Assembly (NCBI RefSeq): GCF_008831285.2
Contig: NC_045139.1
Span: 3,234,704 to 3,294,703, forward strand
Direction of reading: 5' to 3'
Origin: Nymphaea colorata
Taxonomy: Eukaryota; Streptophyta; Magnoliopsida; Nymphaeales; Nymphaeaceae
DNA length: 60,000 bases
Position numbers and translations under genes: made by a program. The notes below the pieces were generated by a model. It saw only the letters and a program-made list of their open reading frames with translations, ran no database searches and was not told the origin of the DNA. Position 1 is the first letter of the stretch; each line of letters begins with the position of its first letter. This document shows, in pieces, positions 35,621 to 45,795 of this stretch.

Positions 35621-35740
35621 GTAAAACTTTGCAATGGAAAGCTGTTTGTTATTGAATTCTGTACCAAAGGATTCTATAGGGATGGGAAGCAGAGGACACT
35701 GCGTCACTTGCTTCGGCAGCTTAGTCGAGCCTTTGATAAT
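35621..35740 (+). pseudogene. Isolated exon of a REC/TSS-like (clustered mitochondria-related) gene
   Basis: Between acceptor tggtggacag (35620) and donor gttagt (35741) lies a 120-bp, 40-codon open exon reading [13 protein letters not shown]...[11 protein letters not shown]...[11 protein letters not shown]. This matches the internal exon VKLCNGK.F...[20 protein letters not shown] of plant REC/TSS proteins (REDUCED CHLOROPLAST COVERAGE / TSS family, CLU-domain TPR proteins that set chloroplast compartment size in Arabidopsis). Parent genes encode well over 1500 residues; no neighbouring exon was found on either side. The next exon would be expected within about 1 kb, but a MITE and other elements lie there. 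It is a gene fragment with preserved splice sites and a few non-conservative changes, so a relic. Confidence 0.6.
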
Positions 35741-35926
35741 GTTAGTCTGCACATGTCTTAATCCAATTTGAGACTTTGATTTGAGTTTCCTTTTCCTTTA
35801 ATGTGCATTCAACTGTTGGATGTTTTCCTTTAATGTGCACATTTACTTATAAAATGCCCCTAGAATATGCGGTGAGTGTCGTCAAATATGTCTAGCTGCA
35901 TAGAGTGTGAGGATTTATCTGTTGAT

Positions 35927-36122
35927 AAGAGGCGAAGCCAAAAAATTTTCATAAGAAGGGTTAAGTTAAAGTTTCTAAATTTTGACGCGGGCCAAAATAT
36001 CATTTTTTAAAATTTTTATATAGGCCAAGTAAAATTTTCTAAAATTTACATGTAAAAGTTTTTTTTAAAAAAATTTGAGGTGGGGCCAGGGCCCATGCGG
36101 CCCCCCCTTGGCTCTGCCCCTG
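35927..36122. mobile_element. hAT-type MITE with perfect 8-bp target duplication
   Basis: 196 bp. CTGTTGAT flanks it at 35919-35926 and 36123-36130. The terminal inverted repeats are aagaggcgaagccaaa and, read inward from the right, caggggcagagccaag. The interior is AT-rich (gacgcgggccaaaatatcatttttt). Related copies without visible target duplication lie near 37862-38030, 39727-39930, 44915-45080 and 54719-54845. Confidence 0.8.
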
Positions 36123-36517
36123 CTGTTGATGCAAAGTTCATCACATGAGAAACCTAATAAAAATGATTTATTAGTACAAGAAGCTGAATTTGTCAACATT
36201 ACAAGATGCAACTGATTGGCAGGGAAGGAGACAGGTGTGGGCGCCCACAAAAATTCTTATTTTCATATTGATCTTTCAAAAAAATGTCCTGGGTGCCCTT
36301 TAAATATTTAAAATCCTATAATCTAATGGTACAAGTTCAACAAAGTGGAGCTAAAGATATGTACTTAGATTTACAAAATCATAATCTCTAAAATTTTGGT
36401 CAATAGCAGGTTAGTTGAAAGCAGTTAATTGGCGGTTAAAGCCCTATGTCATGAGAATTAGCGCTAGTGGATATTGGAATTGTATATATCTGGATCTACA
36501 TACGCAGATTTGACTGT

Positions 36518-36817
36518 ACTAGGGGTGGGCATCGGGAGGACCCGGCCCTTTTGATAATAAATTTTTTTATTAAAAAAATTACTTTTAATAATATAAAATA
36601 TATTTTAATTATAAAATACACATTATTAAGTTTAAAAATTAATAAAAAATATTTTTTATAAATTATTAACGGGCCGGATCGAATTGGCCCGGCCAACCCT
36701 AGCCGCACAACCGGGCCCGATCCCGGTCCGATAGCCCGTTTTTCCTACCCAAACCCGGACCTGACCGAGCCGGGTACCTGGTACCTTGCGGCGGCCCGGC
36801 CCAGTACCCAGACTTAG
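36518..36817. mobile_element. GC-rich hAT-like element, degenerate
   Basis: The left end is ctaggggtgggcatcggg; the right end read inward is ctaagtctgggtactggg. The interior is an AT-rich core (with aattattaacgggccgg) between GGCCC-rich arms, in reverse orientation to the 11369 element (shared aaacgggct / agcccgttt). Target duplication is unclear (ACTGTACT against ACTGGACG at best). No coding capacity. Confidence 0.5.
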
Positions 36818-36839
36818 ACTGGACGTACGCATAAGGTAA

Positions 36840-36915
36840 ACCTGACTTGGGTGAATCATAGATGTGTTAATGGATTAGATCCAGGATAGAAACTTCACAG
36901 TCCTTTAGACTGTTG
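36840..36915 (+). repeat. Block D, shared with 9.7 kb
   Basis: cttgggtgaatcatag, gattagatccaggatagaa and cctttagactgt match 9698-9780. It extends the TNL/small-protein duplication unit. The CACTA-type terminus begins 14 bp after it. Confidence 0.6.
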
Positions 36916-36928
36916 GGAATTTTGAATT

Positions 36929-37678
36929 CACTACAAAGAATTCCCGACGGTTCTTAGCGTTGGCAGAAACAAGGATTAGTGGTCGGCAGTAAAGCTGCCG
37001 ACGTCTTTTGGGTTATCGGTAAAAGTTTCGCGGTGAATTGTTTTAGTGACGACAGAAGCTGTTGGCAGGTTCCTAGCGTTGGCAGAAACAAGGATTAGTG
37101 GTCGGCAGTAAAGCTGCCGACGTTTTTTGGGTTATCGGTAAAAGTTTCGTGGTGAATTGTTTTAGCGACGACAGAAGCCGTTGGCAGGTTCCTAGCGTTG
37201 GCAGAAACAAGGATTAGTGGTCGGCAATAAAGCTGCCGACGCCTTTTGGGTTATCGGTAAAAGTTTCGCGGTGAATTGTTTTAGTGATGACAGAAGCCGT
37301 TGGCAGGTTCCTAGCGTTGGCAGAAACAAGGATTAGTGGTCGGCAGTAAAGCTGCCGACGTCTTTTGGGTTATCGGTAAAAGTTTCGCGGTGAGTTGTTT
37401 TAGCGACGACAGAAGCCGTTGGCAGGTTCCTAGCGTTGGCAGAAACAAGGATTAGTGGTCGGCAGTAAAGCTGCCGACGTCTTTTGGGTTATCGGTAAAA
37501 GTTTCGCCGTGAATTGTTTTAACGACGACAGAAGCCGTTGGCAGGATACTTACGACAATTTTATGAGTTCGGACTTGGGAGTGACATTATGCAATACCAT
37601 GCCGACGCTGCCGGCAATTATTTTTTTTCCCAACATATTGAAACTTTGGAAAATAAATTCTTTCTACAAATATAATTG
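36929..37678 (+). mobile_element. CACTA (En/Spm)-type terminus with subterminal repeats
   Basis: The left end CACTACAAAGAATTCCCGACGG is a typical CACTA terminal inverted repeat, preceded by att. It is followed at once by five 119-bp direct repeats, then a divergent tail (ctgccggcaattattttttttccc, 37600-37630) running into an AT microsatellite. No partner CTTTGTAGTG end and no transposase is visible downstream, so the element is truncated or very degenerate on its right side. Confidence 0.7.
36952..37546 (+). repeat. Five 119-bp tandem repeats with internal palindromes
   Basis: Units start at 36952, 37071, 37190, 37309 and 37428, exact period 119 bp, very similar to each other. Each holds GTCGGCAG-taaag-CTGCCGAC (first at 36982-37002; one mismatch in the third unit), plus cgttggcag and gccgttggcag. 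In CACTA elements such subterminal motifs bind the element's own protein. Apparent reading frames across it are artefacts. Confidence 0.95.

Positions 37679-37735
<57 letters not shown>
37679..37735. repeat. (AT)n microsatellite
   Basis: About 28 AT units followed by a short GA run (37736-37749). Confidence 0.95.
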
Positions 37736-37738
<3 letters not shown>

Positions 37739-37739
37739 A

Positions 37740-38095
37740 GAGAGAGAGGAGCTAAAATGAATTTACCTGATCTTGAAAGGTTTTAAGACCATGCAGTTGA
37801 TCGCTCATTTTCCATGGTACATTTTAAGCCATACAGACCAATGATTTTTGAAGATTATATTCAGGAGTAGAGCCAGGAAAAAAAAATTATTATAGTTTCA
37901 AAACTTTAACAAGGGCCTAAATAGAAAATTTTCAAATTTTTAAATATATAGAACTAGATTTTTTTAAATTTACATATAAATTTTAAAAATCTTATGGAGC
38001 CTAAGGCCCTTGCCGCCCTCCTTCCCTGAACCCATTAATATTTTTTTTTTTTTTCTGAAGTAGGTAAGATGTTTGCCACATGCCCCGATCGAGAT
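37740..38095. repeat. Dispersed repeat pair, copy 1 (partner at 39597)
   Basis: ctaaaatgaatttacctg, ggttttaag.ccatg, cattttccatggtacatttt, then ggag.agagccagg and ggcccttgccgcc, match 39608-39935 in order. Both copies follow a GA-rich run. It ends gtttgccacatgccccgatc (about 38070-38090). It contains a MITE of the 35927 family (about 37862-38030). Confidence 0.7.
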
Positions 38096-39596
38096 GATTA
38101 AGTGGAAGTGGCACTTGTTGCATCCAACATGATATTAGCAGCAGTCAAAGACAAAGAAAGGGTCAGGACTTATTGATGATTAAAAAGAATATATCCCAAT
38201 AGAGATGAAAGTAAATCTCTCAAATGCACTGAAGGAAGAGTGCCACATATAATTCACAGAATTTATATTTCAATGTCTTATCATATACTTTTCATGGCTC
38301 TACTATATCAATCACAAATTTGCCTTGTGAACTGAAAATAAATGTTTTTTGTTGATTGCTACCGATTTCAAAGAGAAATGCAACTCTTGGAGTGCCTTGA
38401 TCGTGTATTCATGTTCGCTGTAAACATTGCATGGTAATCTGAATACTGAACTAAATTTGTAATACTCCAGAAGTTTAGTCATGTATCGAAGATTATGAGG
38501 GATCTTCAAGGACTTATAAAGGGATACTTTAATGAGATGATTGTCCTGGTTCTTAGCCTTTTTGAGGCTGGAGCCGAAACTGCTAGGGGCGGGTTGGGAT
38601 CCATCAACCCAGGGGCCCGAGCCCAGCAGTGGGCTCGGGTTGTTATAATGGTATCAGTTCAAGTTTCAACACTTGGACGTGGGGTCCCACACGCCTTAAG
38701 GGGGTGGATTTTAACACGCCAAAAGTTTAGTCCCGTATCCAAGGTAGCATTAGTTTGTTTGCAAATTGGAAACTATTGACAACTGTTTGCCGTATTTATT
38801 TATTTATTTTTTTCTCCAGAAGGAACTGAAAAGTATCACATGCTTTTCTGGCATCCTTTCAGGTAATCTAATCTTGTCACTTGTAGCTAAAAGTCCAGTT
38901 TCTTTTCGCATAACTTGCCTCATTTGGCTGATGGTTTTGTGTATGGACGTTGCAGACTTGCAATGATGCTTCTTGGGCATCTTCGTATTGGTATATGGGC
39001 ATTTCATGTTGAGGAACTATGCTTTCCAGATTCCAGACATTAGCCCCAGCATCTTGCTTAGATATTATTCGAGTCTTCTTCATTGCTTGCATACCATAAC
39101 AATTCAAAAGATGCTTAAATATCGATTTTCCCTTTTTGATGTTTGTTGTTCTCCATTTTTATTCGATTGAGGTCCACCTATTAAGGCCAACGGAACATTG
39201 TGACCCTGTCTGTTTCTGATGCCGTTTCTGTCCAATATTGAATGTAAAACAGGTTCTGAAAGTGTATGAACTTCTGATACTGATACGTTTTAGTAAGGCA
39301 TGATTAAGCGAGTCGAGCTCGACTTTGTAATGATCCAATGAAACATTGTTTTGCTCTATTAATTATGAAATCGTAACTTAATTTGGTTTGGTTTAAGAAT
39401 GGGAGCAAGAAGAGTTTTGTGGCGCTAAACGAGTTAAGCAAGTCGAACCCGAGCTCGACTTTGTATAATAGAGTCGAGCTCGAGCTTGTGTTAGGCAGCT
39501 CGACTCAAGTTCGAGCTTGAGCTCGCTGAGCCGAGTCAAGCTCGAGCTCGACTCGGCTCGTGTGTAGCCCTAATATATATAGAAAGAGAGAGAGGG
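38096..39596. other. Intergenic with two dispersed repeats
   Basis: No gene is supported. At 38575-38720 lies a GC-rich repeat (gggctcgggttgttataatggtatcag, then gacgtggggtcccacacgcc) of a type frequent in plant retroelements; the tggtatcag core resembles a Met-tRNA primer site but no LTR is adjacent. At 39290-39575 lies a GAGCTCGA-rich element relic like 47414. An exon-like stretch at 38819-38862 (tccag...ttcag|gtaatc) has no recognised homology. Confidence 0.4.
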
Positions 39597-40575
39597 AGAG
39601 AGAGAGAGGCTAAAAAGCATTTACCTGCTCTTAAAAGGTTTTAAGAGCATGGAGTTGACCGTTCATTTTCCATGGTACATTTTAAGACATACAGACGAAT
39701 GATTTTTGAAAATTATATTTCACCGATTCAGGAGTGGAGCCAGGAAAATTTTTTTTATTGAAGTGGCCAAATTATAGTTTCAAAACTTTAACAGAGGCCG
39801 AAATAAAAAAATTTCAAATTTTTTAAATATATAAAACTAAAATTTTTTAGATTTACATATAAATTTTTAAAGTTTTTAAAATCTGATGGAGCCCAAGGCC
39901 CTTGCCGCCCCCCCTTCCCTCCGCCCCTGGTGGCAAACATCCCTGCTGAGGTTAGGCCTTCTACCATCTTAACTACTTCAGAAAAAACAAAAAATATTAA
40001 TGGGTCCAGGAATGCTTGGGCCATGGCTCCGGTGAGCGCAGAATTTTTTTTTTATTGAAAAAAATAAATTTTTTTAATTTGACCCGACCACGGTAGCAAA
40101 CAAAAGGCCATCAAGCCTTTGTTATGGACCTCCCTTTTTAAATAAATGGAGCCCAGGAACCATATTAAGATCTGGCTGGCCTGCCAGCTCTGCGGGAATT
40201 TTCACAATCTGTATCCAGATCTTGTTTGTCTGTTTCTCTGGACTAGACTCAATTCTTTTTGTATCTGAAACTAGCACCGGGTCTGGAGCTACCCACATCC
40301 AGTTGGTTGTGTGAGCAATATGATACCACAGCTGAGCTGAGCAGGGGTGGAGGGAGGGGTGTGGACAGCCGCCTCAGCCATGTTTCGGGTGAGCGCAAAA
40401 TTTTTTTTTTTTTGTATTGAAAAAATTATATTTTTTTTAGTTTGGCCTGACCAGTTGCTCCTCTTGGCCCGACCCATCCCTCTTCTTGGGCCGACCCGCC
40501 GATCGTCTTAGCCCGTTTGGCCCACCCCTGAAAAAAATCATGGGTCTGCCCTTGTTTGCCACATGCCCCGATCAA
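39597..40575. repeat. Dispersed repeat pair, copy 2, split by later DNA
   Basis: Matches 37740-38095. The end of the unit (gtttgccacatgccccgatc) is found only at about 40553-40573, so about 560 bp (39990-40550) intervene. The intervening DNA contains two related segments (gccatggctccggtgagcgca at 40021 and gccatgtttcgggtgagcgca at 40378), each followed by a T-rich run and gacc-rich text, and looks like further element relics. Confidence 0.55.
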
Positions 40576-41791
40576 TCATTATAGACTTTTTTTTTTGTTC
40601 GTCCAGAAAATACAACTGATTTGATGTCCGACAGGATTTCAAATCCTTGGATTTGTTTTCCGACCTCTCCAGTTGGATTATGCATCTGTGGTTCCTGCAT
40701 TCAGTCCCCTCCACAGCAGGGTATCAACGAGCTAAGCAAAAATATTACTTGTACCTTCGTCTAAAGAAAATAATGTCGTAAGATTTGAAAAACATTATAG
40801 AGATTTATGTATAATTAATTCTCATGCCCTTAAGATGTTTGACTTATGTTGCGTGACAAATACAAACGTCGAAATGTTCGTAACCCTTTAATATTCATAC
40901 GAAAATACAGGTTTATTGATAGAATAATTATGAATTAGATGAAAACAGAGTTTTATTGACTTACGTTTGCCTTATCAAATAATCTTTCGAATTTGACGTG
41001 GCTTTCCAATTTATCGTCAATATTAAAGATGTTCTTTTTTATTCGGTTTCAAACATATATATGTTAAAATCGAGTTTAGCAACATTAAAGTTATGAGTAC
41101 TGTTTCAGCATGGGGTTGTCGAGGGTGATAGAAAAGTTATGAAACATCAGAATCTTTTTTTATATCATATTCCGAGCTTTTGTTGCTATTTGCTTTTCAA
41201 AAGTGAATAATTTTCTAGGCAGGTGCATAGCATTTTGAGGAATGTGCTAGCTTTGCATGTTGGATGATTCCATTCTTGTCGCTCCTTTGGATTTACTAAA
41301 CAATGCACCATTCTTGTCGCTTCTTCTTAGTCTTGTGGCTCTTCGTTACTTGTACATGACAGCCACAGTCATATAGTCATCAATCAGTTGCAGAACTTCT
41401 TATAAAGCAATTCAATAATTTTCAATATTGTTCTCAAATGGGTAACATATGAAATCTCAATACATGAAATACTTTGTTCCTTAAAACAAAAAAAAAAGTA
41501 AAGCATGAATATCATCTTACTAAACTGATTAATGTAGCCTAACCTCAAAAATAAGGCGCCTACCACTGCTTGAAAGGTGAATTGATTTCTATTAGAAAAC
41601 GACCAGAAAATAAAGCAAAATAAAATGCTACCGACACCGATTTCATTTTTATTACAATTTTGATGTACCATATCAATATTAACATTTGCGATTAAGTTTT
41701 TGTTTTTTTGTTACATATGTATTAGTGGCCTACCACTGCTTGATGTGCATGTGAACAAGCTGTTTGGACTGGCTCGGCTTCGATCCCAGAC
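40576..41791. other. AT-rich intergenic DNA
   Basis: No gene recognised. A frame on the - strand at 41384-41671 (95 codons) is low-complexity and unsupported. Confidence 0.5.
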
Positions 41792-42149
41792 TAGGTATGT
41801 CAACGGATTGGATTCTAATATTCAAATATACACTTAACCATATCTTTTTTCAATGCTCATGGATTTAAATTTAGATTCAATTCTAAATCCAAAATCCAAT
41901 TTCACAATTCAGTTCACATCTGCATCTAAATGTGAATTTTGGACCAAATCTAGTTGATTTTTAAAATGTAAGACTACAATAGATATATAACATTTATTTA
42001 AAACTAAATCTCCAATTAATTCAATTGGATATTGTTTAAATCGGAATCCGAATCGATTTCTGAATTGAACAATAATTTTTTTCCACATCCAATTTATTAG
42101 AATGGGTTAATCGGATATCTGATTCGAATTTGATAAATTGACATCCCTA
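41792..42149. mobile_element. hAT-like element with TAGGGATGTCAA-type ends
   Basis: The left end is TAGGTATGTCAA; the right end read inward is TAGGGATGTCAA (11 of 12 identical). The interior is built of ggattc/gaatcc-like units in both directions. No matching target duplication is visible (TCCCAGAC left, TCCTCTCT right), so it is old or rearranged. Related interiors lie at 51058-51255 and 51825-52199. Confidence 0.55.
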
Positions 42150-44037
42150 TCCTCTCTTCACCAAATTAAACTCCAATTGGTCTTCAAGCCCAAATGAATA
42201 TTATTTAAAGTGGAAAAAAAATGTCAAACTACAAATCTATGAATCCTACTAAAATGCGCCAAACTTTTATTGAAACAAAAGCATGCTCCACCCAAGAAGG
42301 AAATCTAGTTTTTCTTCCTCTATATTGCTATTGAAATATTTTTTGACTGGGTGTAAATTTCTGTCGAGTGCCTTGCAGTAAGCGGCTAAATGAAAAATAT
42401 TCAACCATGAGGAACCAGCTAGCTTTTGCTATCTACTCAAATGTGTATGTGTATGTTAGTCTTCATATTCAAGCATATGAACAAGTAATATTTGGACAAT
42501 AGATGAGTTCTATTTTTCAGCTTTGAGCTCAAATTTTCAAATCTACCTACCAAATTATAATTTTTGGTACTAAGAAAATCCTATTTGATAATCAAATCAA
42601 ACTCATATACAGACCAAAAATCACTATATCAGGGTATAATATAATCTGCCAAACAAATAATAGATTTTAGAACCTCTGATCTAAAATCTTAGGTTTTAAA
42701 TGCTCATGTTTGATGCACTCGCTCGTCCTTCTTTCTTTCCTCTCCTCGCCTCTCTACCTTCATATGTGGATCTGAGATCGACACTTGAAGTCATACCCAC
42801 CTTGCCTCGGATTTGAGATCCATAGATATTCTAAATCTGTGGTTCTCAAATCTCCAGTTTGGCATACCACACATTTAAGCAACAAATCAGATCCGAGGTC
42901 ATCAAACACAACCTTAGTTCACAGATGCGATCCGGTGACAGTGTTTACTTTTCTTGACGCGTAATAGAAATAACTGGGAGAAATCAACTGATGAAGGAAA
43001 TCAATATTAGATTTACTTTTAGATTAGCAACGAGGAGTTACTGTATATAATGTTTCTTTGCCTATCGTCTCACTAACTATTATTAGACTTCAAAATTAGA
43101 AAATAACAGGAAAAAAAAAAGCAAATTAATGAAAATCTATCAATATTTTACGATGATGAAATTGGCAGTTCTTTAGAATCATCTGATCATGCAAATATAA
43201 TAACAGATCGATGCGCAAGCGCCGCTCCCATATTAACGCGGAAATGAACTTATATGGTTTCGTCTTCTAAATAGTGATGTTTTTCTCCAATCTAATACAA
43301 CGAGTTTGAGAAAAAAACCTAGAAAAATATGTAAAGTTTTAAAATATTAAAAATTAAAGAAAAATAAAATAGACGAGAAACTAATAAGACACCATAAACA
43401 ATAAGCAGATAAACCACAAATAAAAATAAAAAATAAAAAAATAAAAAAAGCAGCTTGGCAATAAGAAACATTGAAATACCTAAAACACACATGCCTTTTC
43501 TTTTTTGCAATTTTTTTAAAATATTATTTTTTTTATATTGTTGGCCACTAACTTTTAGGTGTGCCTCACCACCTAAGAAAAAGAAGTCTTTATTCACCAA
43601 CCAAAGGTCCAAAGCCTGACTTTTGGTAGTATTCTTTTGTTATGTATTTATCTCAAAATTTGGTTGGAAAATAGTAAAAGAAGAAAAAAGAAGAAGGAAA
43701 AAACAGTCTTACTGTCTGGTTTAGGTGATCGGGTCGGATCTGGGTCAACCCATGAATGCAGGTCCAGTAAATAAATTGGAATTCCGGACTTGCTACAACC
43801 GCAAAATTCTCGTACCCGGTCCAACTCCAACCTATCTGCGGCTCCAGTTTCTAAACACTACTTTACTAGTAGATCCTCGTGGCCTCACATTCGAATTGGT
43901 TCGGACCCTCACGTTCGAATTCATATCCGAATCATCCCCAACCAGCAAAGCCCTTCTTCTGGAACTGATTTGGAGTTCTTCAAAGTGCAGGATTTTTTAA
44001 GATCCAAGGAGCTCATTCGCTACTTCCCAAATCTTCA

Positions 44038-44039
<2 letters not shown>
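42150..44039. other. Intergenic DNA
   Basis: No gene is supported. The - strand frame 43319-43612 is an A/T-rich translation (runs of F, L, K) without motif. From 43725 to 44000 is a ggtc/gatcc-rich degenerate element relic similar in composition to 1430-1640. Confidence 0.4.

Positions 44040-44083
<44 letters not shown>
44040..44083. repeat. Compound (CA)n(TA)n microsatellite
   Basis: About eight CA units then about fourteen TA units. Confidence 0.95.
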
Positions 44084-44090
<7 letters not shown>

Positions 44091-44571
44091 CTTATGATCT
44101 ACAACCATTTGATAGATCTACAAGCAGTCGTGAAGCCAAAAATTTTTGAACTAAAAGGCACTAATTTCAAATAATTTTATGTTCTTAGGGGCATCAATGT
44201 ATAGAATGACACTAATTTTGACCAATTTTAATAATTCTTAAGGGCACAAACAAAGAGCAAATTATTAAGAATATGAACATGTAAAATAATTAATTAATTA
44301 AAATTTAAATTAATCAAGTAAAAAACGAGTAACGTATCACACTTACGCCTCCTAAATTTAATGTGCAATCGCCGCCAAAGTCGATTCCAGTTGTCTGATA
44401 TGGGCAACATCGGCATTGTCGACCAGTATGACCAGTATTTGCAAATTTCGGATCTGATGATTTAAGATCAAATCAGATCGAAGGGGGAAACCCCAATCGA
44501 CAAATATCATAAATCAATAAAAGAATAGTAAACAAATCTGTATCATAACTAACTTCACTAATTCAGTTTCC

Positions 44572-44822
44572 AGTGGTGAAGAAGGAGATCCAAAATCCAT
44601 TTGCAAGCTTCAAGCGGATTGAAGAGAAGCAGAGAAGCTTAAGTGGGTGGGCTCAAGCCCACACCCATACGCTGCCTTGTGCCGATCAAGAACCTCTGCA
44701 ATCAAGCCAACCGGCAGGGCTTCATACTTCCTCTCCACCATCTTCATCTCTTGAATCTTCCTCTTCAATTCTAGCATGTTCTGGTCGATCATTCGGCTGC
44801 ATAACTTACGGTCGTCCGTGAT
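44572..44822 (-). pseudogene. Small membrane protein, family copy 3 (pseudogene)
   Basis: On the - strand it aligns with copy 1: RMIDQN, then RKIQEMKMVERKYEA, matching RMVDEN and RRIQEMKMVERNYEA. The segment for WADWEKKY to CEGVG (about 70 nt) is deleted. The rest (caagaacctctgc, cttgtgc.gatcaagaa, gtgggctcaagccca) follows in a shifted frame with another small deletion near the membrane helix. The helix sequence is still visible at DNA level but not in frame. Same strand as the other copies. Confidence 0.75.
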
Positions 44823-44914
44823 CCTTGCACAATGCATGCAGCAAACCATTTGCGAGTGCCGGTAAGAGAACGCCGACTTAAGTGGTGGGCAAAAAACAAG
44901 TCGTAAGATGATTA

Positions 44915-45080
44915 CAAGAACCAAAAGTAGAGCCAAAGTTTTTAAATTTTGACGTAGCTGAAATATCATTTTTTAAAATTTTTTTTTAAATAAATAAAAT
45001 TTTCAAAATTTTTACATGTAAATTATTATTATTATTATTTTGAAAATGGGGCCATGGCTTTTGCTGGGCCTTACCGTGGC
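44915..45080. mobile_element. MITE relic of the 35927 family
   Basis: agtagagccaaagttt, aaattttgacg.agc.gaaatatcatttttt and tttttacatgtaaa match the element at 35927-36122; the right end is cttaccgtggctc. No target duplication could be identified. Confidence 0.6.
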
Positions 45081-45139
45081 TCAAGAGCATGCCAATTGTA
45101 TCGGGATATAAAATAACGAGTAGTATGAGATAATGGGCG

Positions 45140-45320
45140 CAATACCGGTTCAAACTAAAGCATTTAAGGCCGCAAAATCCCAGCACCAAATCCTGCATTT
45201 TTCTCCCGTCTTTACTCGTCCACTTCAAGAAGAGAGATTCATGAACATAATCCGGGGTCGACAGCGACCGGATTCCGGCAGAAGAATCGAAATCTGCCAC
45301 GATGACTGCACTGCACACTT
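45140..45320 (-). pseudogene. Unidentified fragment, shared with 52.29-52.38 kb
   Basis: attccggcagaagaatcgaaatctgccac (about 45275-45300), with the preceding gacagcgaccgga, recurs at 52330-52372. The - strand frames read (S/G)x(I/M)VADF(D/N)xSAGI at both sites. At this site the frame continues as RSLSTPDYVHESLFLKW. The shared peptide hints at a small duplicated gene fragment, but I do not recognise it, and one copy ends in a stop soon after. Here it lies upstream of small membrane protein copy 3 on the same strand. Confidence 0.35.
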
Positions 45321-45439
45321 AGAAAAGAGCTCAAGGAAGTGCGACAGTTGAGGCTTTTTCTTTGCAAAACACGTTGTCCCTTAGACTGTCTTTTAAAAGC
45401 TTGATGGATAAAGGAGAAATAGATATATATCTTATGTAA

Positions 45440-45780
45440 CGCAGCGTCGTTAAGCCTGGGCTGAACGCATCGGGCCAGCCCCATGACGAATCGGGCCTAG
45501 GCTGACCCAACATCTAAAACTTGGGCCTGGGCTCCACCTGAGCCTGGCCTGGGCTCTGCTTGCTTACAGTAAAAAAATATTTTTTAAATATAAAATAATA
45601 CCTAAAAATAATTAATTGTTTTTTTTATAAAAAAAATCATTATTGGTCTGATTCGGGTTTATCAGGCTTGTCCGATAATGAGTCGGGCGGGCTGGATACC
45701 ATGTACCCAGGGACAGTTCGGCCTGACGGCAGTCCGACCCAATGCGCGAACTTGGATTGCGGACGACCAAGGATTTAGTG
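45440..45780. mobile_element. GC-rich element relic (GGGCCTGGGCT-rich)
   Basis: It begins ttaagcctgggctgaacgcatcgggcc, has an AT-rich middle (45575-45640) and ends near cccaatgcgcgaacttgg. The design matches the elements at 11369, 36518 and 49006, strongly decayed. No target duplication seen. Confidence 0.4.
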
Positions 45781-45795
45781 AAATGCCGACCTTTA

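Noticed and set aside
36952-37546. Regular repeats with short palindromes, superficially CRISPR-like
   Set aside because: The period is a full 119-bp repeat without unique spacers, directly behind a CACTA terminus in a plant genome; these are transposon subterminal repeats.
38640-38670. Met-tRNA primer binding site (tggtatcag) of an LTR retrotransposon
   Set aside because: The match is short, no LTR end precedes it and no gag or pol frame follows.
43319-43612. 97-codon hydrophobic - strand frame
   Set aside because: Composition (F, L, Y, K runs) follows from A/T-rich DNA; no motif, no splice or promoter context.
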